The position numbers were made by a program, and so were the translations under genes. A DNA stretch of 64,000 nt from Bacteroidaceae bacterium (lineage in GTDB: Bacteria; Bacteroidota; Bacteroidia; Bacteroidales; Bacteroidaceae), in the NCBI GenBank assembly GCA_017615125.1, contig JAGAAS010000089.1:24135-88134 (forward strand), in the 5' to 3' direction. The notes beneath the pieces are model-generated. The model saw nothing but the letters and a program-made list of their open reading frames with translations. It had not been told where the DNA came from and ran no database searches. This document shows positions 53,351-62,100 of the stretch, piece by piece; the stretch's first letter is position 1, and every line of letters starts with the position of its first letter.

Positions 53351-53525
53351 ACGAACCACATTTTATGCTGCAAAAATAGCATTTTTTTACGAAACTATGT
53401 GATACTCCCTAATAATTTATGTTAAAGCAGCTTTAACAACCGTTTCTACACATTTTCCAAAAGGATTGCTCCGTTTTCCTAAGCCGAACTATCCTTTCCT
53501 GTTTTTAAAACCTCTTTTTATTCGA

Positions 53526-53553
53526 TGAAAAAAGGGCGCCTGACGACGCCCTT
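53526..53553 (-). terminator. Terminator of rpoD
   Basis: AAGGGCG (53532-53538) pairs with CGCCCTT (53547-53553); on the minus strand six Ts follow. Confidence 0.85.
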
Positions 53554-53573
53554 GCATTTCACCTTAAGTTCTG

Positions 53574-54434
53574 TTAGCCCAGATACGACTTCAGCAATCT
53601 GCTGCGTGTACCCTGGCGGAGTCTGCGGATAGCTTTCTCCTTTATTTGGCGTACACGCTCTCGCGTCAGGCCAAACTTGTCGCCTATCTCCTCCAGCGTC
53701 ATCTCCTGGCATCCGATGCCGAAGAACATCTGCAGAATCTCCTTCTCCCTTTCGCTGAGCGTCGACAAGGCTCTGTCGACCTCGGTGGAAAGGCTCTCGT
53801 TCACCAGGCTGTGGTCGGCCATAGGGCTGTCGTCGTTGACGATAACGTCGAGAAGGCTATTGTCTTCTCCGTCAACGAAAGGAGCGTCAACGGAAACGTG
53901 GCGTCCGCTCACCTTCAAGGTATCGGCAATCTTGTCGGCAGGGATGTCGAGCTGTTCCGAGAGCTCTTCGGCTGACGGACGACGCTCGTTCTCCTGTTCG
54001 AACTTCGAGAATGCCTTACTAATCTTGTTGAGCGAGCCAACCTGGTTGAGAGGAAGGCGCACAATACGTGCCTGTTCTGCAAGTGCCTGAAGGATAGACT
54101 GACGAATCCACCAAACAGCATAACTGATAAACTTAAAGCCACGCGTCTCGTCAAACTTCTCCGCAGCTTTTATCAAGCCGAGGTTTCCTTCGTTGATAAG
54201 GTCTGGCAAGCTGAGTCCTTGATTCTGGTACTGCTTTGCCACCGAAACCACAAAACGGAGGTTGGCACGCGTAAGTTTCTCCAATGCGGCGCGGTCGCCT
54301 TTGCGAATGCGCTGTGCAAGTTCCACTTCTTCTTCAACAGTGATGAGGTCCTCACGACCTATTTCCTGCAGGTATTTGTCAAGTGATGCACTCTCGCGAT
54401 TGGTGATACTTTTTGTAATTTTAAGCTGTCTCAT
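53574..54434 (-). CDS. rpoD: Primary RNA polymerase sigma factor (short Bacteroidetes RpoD)
   Basis: The 286-residue sigma-70 has regions 1.2 ([11 protein letters not shown]), 2 ([16 protein letters not shown], the [16 protein letters not shown] helix), 3 and 4 ([31 protein letters not shown]). Region 1.1 is absent, as in Bacteroidetes sigma-AB. It should recognise the TTTG/TAnnTTTG promoters found throughout this window. Its own promoter is TTTG-N20-TATTTTTG (54508-54477), so it may sustain itself. Terminator at 53532-53553. Confidence 0.96.
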   Translation of the reverse strand: MRQLKITKSITNRESASLDKYLQEIGREDLITVEEEVELAQRIRKGDRAALEKLTRANLRFVVSVAKQYQNQGLSLPDLINEGNLGLIKAAEKFDETRGFKFISYAVWWIRQSILQALAEQARIVRLPLNQVGSLNKISKAFSKFEQENERRPSAEELSEQLDIPADKIADTLKVSGRHVSVDAPFVDGEDNSLLDVIVNDDSPMADHSLVNESLSTEVDRALSTLSEREKEILQMFFGIGCQEMTLEEIGDKFGLTRERVRQIKEKAIRRLRQGTRSRLLKSYLG

Positions 54435-54476
54435 TGATTTTTAGCTAATTACTTCGGAAACTTTGCAAAATACGTG

Positions 54477-54508
54477 CAAAAATAGTATATAAAAAATTAA
54501 TAACCAAA
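54477..54508 (-). promoter_or_regulatory. Promoter of rpoD
   Basis: TTTG (54508-54505), 20 bases, TATTTTTG (54484-54477) on the minus strand, with a leader of about 38 bases. Confidence 0.78.
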
Positions 54509-54540
54509 TTTTTTCTAACAATTTTGAATACCGCGTTCGT

Positions 54541-54632
54541 TATTCTTTCTTCATCTCGTTTTTTTCTTTCTTCATACGGATTTTTCCCTTCTCGAAAAAT
54601 ATTTATTCTTTCTTCATACGGTGAGATTCTTT
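54541..54632. repeat. Dispersed intergenic palindromic repeat, copy 9
   Basis: TTCTTTCTTCAT occurs three times (once with ACGGTGAGA, once with ACGGA) together with CCCTTCTCG modules. It fills most of the 394-base gap between htrA and rpoD; the rest holds only the rpoD promoter and a hairpin. Confidence 0.8.
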
Positions 54633-54756
54633 GAGCAAAATGATTTTGCTCTTCCTCTGTCTCGACTCGGCAACATTGATGCAAGCATCATGTTGCTCTC
54701 GCTGTTCCATCGGTTTTTCATATTCTTCTGTTGCCCCTGTGGAACAAGGACAGAAG

Positions 54757-54786
54757 AAGAGAGGCTGTCGGGCAGCCCCTCTTTTT
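54757..54786. terminator. Hairpin downstream of htrA
   Basis: GAGAGGCTG and CAGCC-CTCT pair around TCGGG with a one-base bulge; a T run follows on the plus strand, A run on the minus. Confidence 0.55.
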
Positions 54787-54828
54787 CGCCTGTCGGATTA
54801 TCGCGGCTGGCAGGAGCAAGAAGCTTTC

Positions 54829-56382
54829 TTACTCTTCCTCTGCCAAGTCGATGGCGTAGTTGGCGCGCTTTCCGGAAGGATATACTCCGATGATGAACAT
54901 CACTTGGTCGGGCGACTGGGAAGCTGCCTTGTATGCCTTGTTGAAGTCATCTTCGGTGCGTATCTGCTGCCCGTTCACCTTCAGGATGATGAATCCCTTG
55001 TGGATGCCGGCATCAGCAAACTTGCCTTTCGAAACACCCGTCACTTCGAGTCCGTAGCCGATGTTGAGCTGTTTCTTCGTAGCGTCGCTCAGTTCCTTGA
55101 AGGCAGCGCCGAAGACACTCGCGTCGGTAGCTTTGACGACCTTCGTGTTCCCGTTGGGGTTCTTGAGCGTCACTTCCAAATCCTTCTCCTTGTCTTTGCG
55201 GGTGATACGAACTGTCACTTTGTCGCCCGGACGATGCTGAGCCATCTTCTCCTGCAGTTCGGCCATCGTCTTCACCTTTCGTCCGTCGACAGCGGTAATA
55301 ATATCGCCCTTTTCCATTCCAGCGTCAATGGCTCCGCCTTCTTCTACGACTTCGGTTACCAGCACGCCTTCATGATTCTTCATCTTCTTGAATTCCTCTT
55401 CCGTAATAGGCAGATCCTTGAATCCTTCGCTCTGGATATCTGACAAATTGGCAATGTCCATTCCCTGGATTCCCAGCAAAGCGCGCTGTACCGTTCCGTA
55501 TTCCTTCAAGTCGGAAATCACCTTCGTGACAATGCTTGTGGGAATAGCGAATCCGTAGCCTGCGTAGGAGCCCGTAGGAGAAGAGAGGACGGCATTGATG
55601 CCCACCAGCTCGCCTCGAACGTTCACCAATGCGCCGCCCGAGTTGCCCTGATTGATGGCAGCATCCGTCTGGATGAACGACTCAATGCCCCCGTCGCGCC
55701 CGTAAACGCCCAGCGAGCGTGCCTTTGCGCTCACGATGCCGGCAGTAACGGTAGAGGTAAGATTAAAAGGATTGCCCACAGCAAGTACCCACTCGCCCAC
55801 TTTCAGCGCGTCGCTGTCGCCGATAGGAAGTGCGGGGAATTCATCGCCTTCAATCTTCACCAAAGCGAGGTCTGTGCTCGGATCGGCGCCCACAAGGCGG
55901 CCCTTGAACTCGCGGTTGTCGTTCAGCTTGACGTCAATCTCGTCGGCGCCGTCGATAACGTGGTTGTTGGTAACGATATATCCGTCGGTTGAGATTATCA
56001 CGCCCGAGCCGATGCCGACCTTGGGCTGCGTCTGAATCTGCTGGCGGCGTGTGCCTCCGCCCATTCCGTCACCGAAGAAGAAATCAAACAAATCGGGGAG
56101 CTGCGGCACATCTACCGTCTGCACTTTCCCAAGAATAGTTGATTTAATATGTACGACAGCATGTACCGATGCTTCGGCAGCTTCCGTAAGGTCTACGTTT
56201 CCGCCCGTGCTTCCTCCGCGGATGGCAGTTGGAGCCGCAAACGTTTCGTTAAACGTCGGAGCAGCAGCCGAAACCGTCTGCGGTTGGTTCTTTTGAACCA
56301 GGTAATAGGTAGTAACTCCTGCCACAGCGGCGCTGCAGAGAATGATACCCAACACACTTAAAATGCTTCGTGATGTTCTCAT
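54829..56382 (-). CDS. htrA: DegP/HtrA-type periplasmic serine protease
   Basis: The 517-residue protein has an N-terminal hydrophobic anchor or signal (VLGIILCSAAVAGVTTYYLV). The trypsin domain has all three catalytic residues: His in TNNHVIDG, Asp in STDLALVKI, Ser in NQGNSGGALVN. Two PDZ domains follow (about 300-400, KGDIITAVDGRKVKTM, and 420-515, KGFIILKVNGQQI). It degrades or refolds damaged envelope proteins. A -7 box, TACTTTTG, lies at 56437-56444. The gene upstream (DUF721) is 269 bases away; that gap holds nothing else that I can identify. Confidence 0.95.
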   Translation of the reverse strand: MRTSRSILSVLGIILCSAAVAGVTTYYLVQKNQPQTVSAAAPTFNETFAAPTAIRGGSTGGNVDLTEAAEASVHAVVHIKSTILGKVQTVDVPQLPDLFDFFFGDGMGGGTRRQQIQTQPKVGIGSGVIISTDGYIVTNNHVIDGADEIDVKLNDNREFKGRLVGADPSTDLALVKIEGDEFPALPIGDSDALKVGEWVLAVGNPFNLTSTVTAGIVSAKARSLGVYGRDGGIESFIQTDAAINQGNSGGALVNVRGELVGINAVLSSPTGSYAGYGFAIPTSIVTKVISDLKEYGTVQRALLGIQGMDIANLSDIQSEGFKDLPITEEEFKKMKNHEGVLVTEVVEEGGAIDAGMEKGDIITAVDGRKVKTMAELQEKMAQHRPGDKVTVRITRKDKEKDLEVTLKNPNGNTKVVKATDASVFGAAFKELSDATKKQLNIGYGLEVTGVSKGKFADAGIHKGFIILKVNGQQIRTEDDFNKAYKAASQSPDQVMFIIGVYPSGKRANYAIDLAEEE

Positions 56383-56651
56383 AATCTAAAAAAGTTTTAT
56401 GTTAATTTCCAATTGATTTTTAACTAACAGACAATGCAAAAGTAAAAAGGTTTATTTACACTAAGAATATCCTCTGGCATTATTTACCGCAATTTAACAC
56501 TAAGGGGAGACTCTTAACAGATATTCATCTTTTCAGTGCCTTTGCATCGTATTTCTACTTCTTTTCCTGCAAACAGCATGCCATCAAAAACGTATGTCAC
56601 GCTGACTGACGAAACGGCACGAAGAGTGACAAAGAGGGTATCTTTCCGCGT

Positions 56652-56942
56652 TTAGGAAAACACAATATTTGCTATCACCTGAGCCCCCACAGCTGCATTC
56701 AGGCGCGCGACGAGCTCCTTGCGCTGCATAAGCAGTTCCTGACGGAGAGCGGGGCTTGAAAGTTTCACATAGAGTGTCTGATTCCGTATGACAAGATCTC
56801 GCGTATAGCGCTCGACGACAGGCCCGAGCACCTTCGCCCAAGACTCTATGAGCCGGAACTCGTTCAAGGGCGCTTCCAATCCCTGCTGTCGCAGGATTTG
56901 ATGAACGACATCGCCTACTTGCTCTGCTTTACGACGTTGCAT
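56652..56942 (-). CDS. DUF721 (DciA-like) protein
   Basis: The 96-residue protein matches DUF721: VGDVVHQILRQQGL, the ESWAKVLGPVVERYTRDL stretch, and VKLSSPALRQELL. DciA is the replicative-helicase loader found where DnaC/DnaI is absent. In this family the KH-like N-terminal domain is often all that is kept. It starts 3 bases after recF, so the two are one transcript, a pairing common in Bacteroidetes and consistent with replication or repair. Confidence 0.85.
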   Translation of the reverse strand: MQRRKAEQVGDVVHQILRQQGLEAPLNEFRLIESWAKVLGPVVERYTRDLVIRNQTLYVKLSSPALRQELLMQRKELVARLNAAVGAQVIANIVFS

Positions 56943-56944
56943 AT

Positions 56945-58051
56945 TCAGACACTTTTGTTTTCGGTTATTTCCCCGTTCTCCACATAGAAAAGCTTGTATT
57001 CGCCCCCTACTGCCGCAAGCATTCGATCCATATTGCCGCGATTGACATCTGTGACAAAGATTTGCCCGAAACGGTTTCCCGAAACCAGACGAACAATCTC
57101 CTCCACACGCGAAGCATCCAAACGGTCGAAGATGTCGTCAAGCAACAAGAGAGGTACCGTATGGCTGGCACGCTTCAGGAACTCGAACTGCGCCAGCTTG
57201 AGTGCTATCAGGAATGTCTTGTTCTGCCCCTGCGAGCCCTCGCGCTTCATCGGGTATTCGCCCAGCTTCATCTCCAGATCGTCCTTGTGCGTACCATGAA
57301 GGCTGTATCCGAGGATGCGTTCCTTAGCTCTTCCCTCGCGGATTACACGAAGCAAGTCGCCTCTGTCTCCGTGCGACTGATAGACAAGTGACACCTTTTC
57401 TTTATCCTGCGCAATGAGCGTATAGTATTCCTGAAAAATAGGCGTAAACTGGGCGATAAAGGCCTTTCGGCACTGATAGATAAGCCGCCCCGCTTCGGCC
57501 ATCACTTCCTCCCAAAGGGATATAACCTCCCAGTCGGGCTCCTGCTCTTGCTTCAGCATCGCGTTGCGCTGCGTGAGGGCCTTCTCGTAACGGTTGAGCT
57601 CAAACAGATACTCTTTGTCGTACTGCGAGATAGCCACATCCATAAACCTGCGCCGCTCTTCGCTTCCGCCCGAGATAAGTGCTGCGTCGGAGGGAGAAAC
57701 CATCACGAGCGGAATCAGCCCCAGGTGCTCCGAATAGCGCGCGTAGGATTTCCCGTTGTACTTCACCTGCTTGCGCTGCCCGCGCTTCACGCCGCAGAAC
57801 ACATCGGAAGGCTCGCCCGATTCCGAAGAATAGTGCCCTTGGATTACGCAATAGTCCCCGTCGTGATGCATCACCTGCGAGTCGATGGGATTCGTTGAGC
57901 TGCGGCAGAAGGAAAGGTAATACACAGCATCGAGCAGGCTGGTTTTCCCCATACCGTTGCGCCCCACGAGGCAGTTCATCTTGGGCGAAAGCTCCAAGTC
58001 TGCCTGGACGATATTCTTGTAATTGACGACAGTAAGCCGGTTGAGTATCAT
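56945..58051 (-). CDS. recF: DNA replication and repair protein RecF
   Basis: The 368-residue protein starts at the ATG at 58049-58051 (MILNRLTVVNYKN), matching the family start. Motifs: Walker A VGRNGMGKTSLLDAVYYL, the ABC-type signature SQGQNKTFLIALKLAQ and Walker B LLLLDDIFDRLD. RecF loads RecA at gaps with RecO and RecR. TATATTTG at 58066-58059 sits only seven bases upstream of the ATG, so the mRNA may be nearly leaderless. A longer ORF, to 58165, would include the promoter and is rejected. Confidence 0.95.
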   Translation of the reverse strand: MILNRLTVVNYKNIVQADLELSPKMNCLVGRNGMGKTSLLDAVYYLSFCRSSTNPIDSQVMHHDGDYCVIQGHYSSESGEPSDVFCGVKRGQRKQVKYNGKSYARYSEHLGLIPLVMVSPSDAALISGGSEERRRFMDVAISQYDKEYLFELNRYEKALTQRNAMLKQEQEPDWEVISLWEEVMAEAGRLIYQCRKAFIAQFTPIFQEYYTLIAQDKEKVSLVYQSHGDRGDLLRVIREGRAKERILGYSLHGTHKDDLEMKLGEYPMKREGSQGQNKTFLIALKLAQFEFLKRASHTVPLLLLDDIFDRLDASRVEEIVRLVSGNRFGQIFVTDVNRGNMDRMLAAVGGEYKLFYVENGEITENKSV

Positions 58052-58183
58052 AACGGTGCAAATATACGGAAAAATCAGGAGAATCCGCACCACACAAAGG
58101 GACTTTTTTCGGAAAAAAGAGAGAAAAAAGAGGTTCGCGTCAAAAAAAGTGGAATGAAATTTCATTTATAAGAGGAAAAGGAT

Positions 58184-58191
58184 TAATTTTG
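58184..58191 (+). promoter_or_regulatory. -7 element of the TPR protein gene
   Basis: TAATTTTG, about 50 bases before the ATG at 58241, in the gap divergent from recF. Confidence 0.5.
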
Positions 58192-58240
58192 CCGACCGAA
58201 AAATTCGAATTAAGTAAAAAACAAGATTAAGATAAAAGCT

Positions 58241-58924
58241 ATGGCAAAGAAATCAAGCAAGTCAAAAGCTCAGGTTCAGAACGCCGAAATCGGTGAAGCG
58301 CTGAGCCGTACCGAGCAGTACATTGAGAACAACAAAACCCTTATCGCTATCGTTACCGCAGTCATCATCGCCCTTATCGTAGGCATCTGGGCTGCAAACA
58401 ACTTCTACTTCAAGCCCCGTCAAGTGAAAGCCCTCGAGGCTCTTGTTCCTGGCGAGAAGCTGTTCCAGGCAGGCAACTATCAGGCTGCCCTCGATGGCGA
58501 CAACTACGACTACGAAGGATTTGACGCTGTCATTAAGCAGTTCAAGTGCACGAAGGCTGCCAACCTGGCTCGCGCATACGCAGGACTGAGCCACGCTCAG
58601 CTGGGACAGTTCACCGAAGCTATCCCCTACCTTCAGAAGTTCAAGGGTAAGGATCATATGATTGCCCCCTCCGTTCTTGCCGCTCTGGGCAACTGCTACG
58701 CTCAGCAGGAGGACTATTCAAAGGCTGCCGCAACACTCGTGAAAGCTGCCAAGAAGGCTGACAACAACCTTCTCAGCCCCGCCTACCTCGTTCAGGCAGG
58801 ACAGCTCTACGAGCAGCTGGGCGACAAGGCTACCGCCCTCAAGCTCTATCAGCAGGTTAAGGACAAGTACTACCAGTCGACGCAAGCTTCCGACATCGAG
58901 AAGTACATTGAGCGCGTAAAGTAA
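58241..58924 (+). CDS. Membrane-anchored TPR protein (YfgM/BamD-like)
   Basis: The 227-residue protein has a Lys-rich cytoplasmic N-terminus, one transmembrane helix (LIAIVTAVIIALIVGIWAA near residues 34-52) and a periplasmic domain of about 150 residues with TPR repeats (LARAYAGLSHAQLG, VLAALGNCYAQQEDY, YLVQAGQLYEQLGDKAT). It resembles YfgM/BamD-type tetratricopeptide proteins that assist secretion or envelope assembly. No enzyme motif. A perfect terminator follows at 58949. Confidence 0.85.
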   Translation: MAKKSSKSKAQVQNAEIGEALSRTEQYIENNKTLIAIVTAVIIALIVGIWAANNFYFKPRQVKALEALVPGEKLFQAGNYQAALDGDNYDYEGFDAVIKQFKCTKAANLARAYAGLSHAQLGQFTEAIPYLQKFKGKDHMIAPSVLAALGNCYAQQEDYSKAAATLVKAAKKADNNLLSPAYLVQAGQLYEQLGDKATALKLYQQVKDKYYQSTQASDIEKYIERVK

Positions 58925-58948
58925 GAAAGAGACACGATATTTAAAGAG

Positions 58949-58985
58949 GAAGAGCCGGGATGTAAGCATCTCGGCTCTTCTCCTT
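58949..58985 (+). terminator. Terminator of the TPR protein gene
   Basis: GAAGAGCCGGGATG pairs with CATCTCGGCTCTTC around TAAG, followed by TCCTTTTT. Confidence 0.9.
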
Positions 58986-59000
58986 TTTGCACGATTTATT

Positions 59001-59120
59001 TTGGAGAAGGAATCCGGGAATATGAAGAAAGAATCTCGCCGTATGAAGAAGGGAAAATTATTTATTCCTTCTCGAAATAATTTTTTTCTTTCTTCATAAT
59101 ATTTTTTCCCTTCTTCATAA
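59001..59120. repeat. Dispersed intergenic palindromic repeat, copy 10
   Basis: GAGAAGGAAT, GAATCTCGCCGTATGAAGAAG and CCTTCTCG, TTCTTTCTTCAT and CCCTTCTTCAT modules fill the gap between two convergent genes. Confidence 0.82.
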
Positions 59121-59146
59121 TCTGCAACAAAAGAAAGAAACGCATC

Positions 59147-62100
59147 TCACTTCACAAAGACTTTCTTATCTCCTACGATATAGATTCCTTGCTGCAAATC
59201 TTCTGCTGAATATTTTTCGGCACGAAAGGAACGCCCCGCAATGTCGAAAACATTTATATCCATCTTCTTGGCATCTGACGTAATGTACTCAAAGCCTGAC
59301 TTCAGAGTCGTAGTAAAGCGGTAGCTTCCAGAGCCAAGACGATAAACCCGACAACCATTCTCAAAGCCCACATATTCAACACCTTCGGCTTCCTCGGCAA
59401 CAACATTTCCTTCGTAGACGGGCGTCAGCTCTTCCCCTACAGGAAGGTAAAGAGTTGCTGTAGTATTGGCAGGAACAGTGCACTCATACTCAAGGGCATC
59501 AGCGTCAGTCGTCTGCCAGGAAGAGCGGATGACTCCATAATAGCTCTGATGACACCCGCTGGCTGAGGTGATAAGCTCTTGTTTGTTGGGCAATGTTGTC
59601 CGACAATCGGGCTGGGGCTGAAGAATGATGTGATGGAATCCAGGCTGCTCCTCGTCGTATTCAATACCAAGCATATACCGATACATCCACTCGCCCACAG
59701 CGCCGTAAGCATAGTGATTGAAGGAATTCATCCCAGGATCGCCAAATCCGCTTTCCTTCGTGTAGGAATTCCAACGCTCCCAGATAGTCGTTGCGCCCTG
59801 ATCGACGCTGTAAAGCCACGAGGGGCAGTTTCGCTGAAGAAGCAAGTCGTACGCATAATCAGTCAGGCCGAAACGAGAAAGCGTCGTGTTCAGAATTGCC
59901 GTACCCGCAAAGCCCGTATTCAGCTTATACCCGTTGCTGCGGATAGCATTCGAAAGGCGTTTCTTGAAGTTTTCTATCTCGTCTTCCTCAAGCAGATTAA
60001 AGTCAAGCGCCATCAGATAGGCCGTCTGAGTCGTTTGTCGCACGGGAACGAGATAGCGCTTACGGAACTCCTCCTTGATGTTCTCAAAAAGCTGATCATA
60101 CTGCTTGGACTTGCGAGAATAAGCTTCGTTGTCTTCCTCGCTAAGAGCCTTAGACATCTTGGACATCAGCTGTGCAACGAGTGCATAGTAAGCAACAGCA
60201 ATGTAACGCGTGTCTGTCGTAACAAACGAAAGCCAATCGCCCCAAGTCAGTCCTCCTCCATTATACTGATATCCGTCAAACACCTGCGTCGAAAGGAAAT
60301 TCATATAACGCTCCATAGAATCGTAGTTCTCTTGAAGCACATCCTTGTTTCCAGTCATCAGGTATATATTCCAGGGAACAAGGATTCCGGCATCAGCCCA
60401 GACGCATTGCCCAAAGGGTTGCCCCCAACACTCAGGAGCAATTCCCGGATAAGCACCATCACTCCGCTGTCCGTCGCGCACATCCTGCATCCACTTGCGG
60501 TAGAAGGATTCCATATAGGCATTAAACAAGCCCGTACGGGAGAAAACCTGCGTGTCAGCCATCCATCCCAAACGCTCATCGCGCTGAGGGCAGTCGGTAG
60601 GAACGCTAAGCAGATTGCCCCGCTGCCCCCATTGGATATTGGAGAAGAGCTGGTTCACAAGCGCATTGCTTGTCTGCACGAATCCCCTGTCTTCCGTCGA
60701 CGAGCTGACAGGCTGAGCCTCGATAGCAAGTATTTCCACATCATCCGAAGGCGTTACTTCGCAGTAGCGGAATCCAAAGAAGGTCATCGACGAATGATAG
60801 CTCTCCCCTTCCTCATCGCCACAAAGGGTATAGTACAGCGATGCTTTGGCAGAACGGAGGTTAGCCAAATAAGGCGTTCCTCCCGGGCCATCATTGCCTC
60901 GACTACGCGAGCCTGTGTCGTTAAGCATTTCCACAAAGCGCATTTTCAGGCGGTTGCCTGCCTTTCCTTTCACTTTGAAATCGACCCATCCGACGACATT
61001 CTGCCCGAAGTCGAAGACAACAGCCTGCCCTTTCTTTACGGTAACGGGCGCTACACCCTCCTGCGTGCCGACAACATTCGCCATTCCGTAATCTGAACCA
61101 GCCGATTTGCTGCCTTCATAAACAGTAGCTGTTTTTACCTGCTGGATGCGCTCAGGAAGAACCTTCACAAATCCGCCTGTAAAGGCTTCGACTTTCCCGC
61201 TGAAGTCTTTGTTTTCTGCTACTCCGTTCCATCGGCTGTCGTCGAAAGAAGCTGTTGCCCAAGGAGAAGCCAAGCGAGCGTCATAAATCTCGCCGTCGTA
61301 GATATCTCCCTTCTTCAAAGCTCCCGCTTTGGAGGAGAGCCACGAAAGATCGCTCACGATGATGTCCTGAGAGTTATCTTCGTACGTAATGAGCAGCTTT
61401 GCCAAGAAGCCCTTTTCCGGGTTTCCATAAGCTCCGTGCATCACGGCTCCTGCCCACCAGCCTGAGGTGACAATAGCCCCAAGCGCATTTTTTCCTTCGC
61501 ACAAGAACGGCGTTACATCGTGCATGCTGTAGAAGACGCGATAGCGATAGTCGGTCCATCCCGGCTTCAGTTCTTCATAGAAAACCGTTCCGTCGGACTG
61601 AACGTGCCCTACGCGCTGCCCGTTCATGAACACATCGTAAACGCCGAGCCCTGAGGTGAAAAGTTTAGCTGAGACGACTTTCTTCTTCACCTCAAATGTT
61701 TTTCTGAACATCGGCTCGCCTTCGGTAGAAGTCTGCATCACCTTCTTCTCACCCGAAGCTGATTTCACGTGACACATCCGGCTGTTTTGGAATTCCTCTA
61801 TCGCGGCATCGAAGAACCAGTTGGAAGAAACGTCTTCGAAGTCTTCCGAAAGCACCACCTTCGGATTACCCTCATCGTCGTATTCCGTCACAACGATATT
61901 GTCGTAGTAAGCCTCCTCGCCCGTATTCGCATCAACGCGCATACCGATATCTCCCTTGACTGCCGTTCCTGTATTATCCACAAACGTATCTACCAGAGTT
62001 CCATCCACATACGTATAGATAACGCCGTTATCCACTTCCACACGATAATGGTGAAGATGCCCAATGATATCCCTCTTTGTAAACTGCGTAAATGTGGCAT

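Noticed and set aside
54631-55443. Plus-strand ORF of 270 codons over the htrA 3' end
   Set aside because: It begins inside a repeat and runs antisense to the HtrA PDZ domains.
59579-61096. Long plus-strand ORF of 505 codons opposite the rhamnosidase gene
   Set aside because: It is antisense to the GH78 catalytic core, has no family motif and its composition mirrors the coding strand. It is a shadow.
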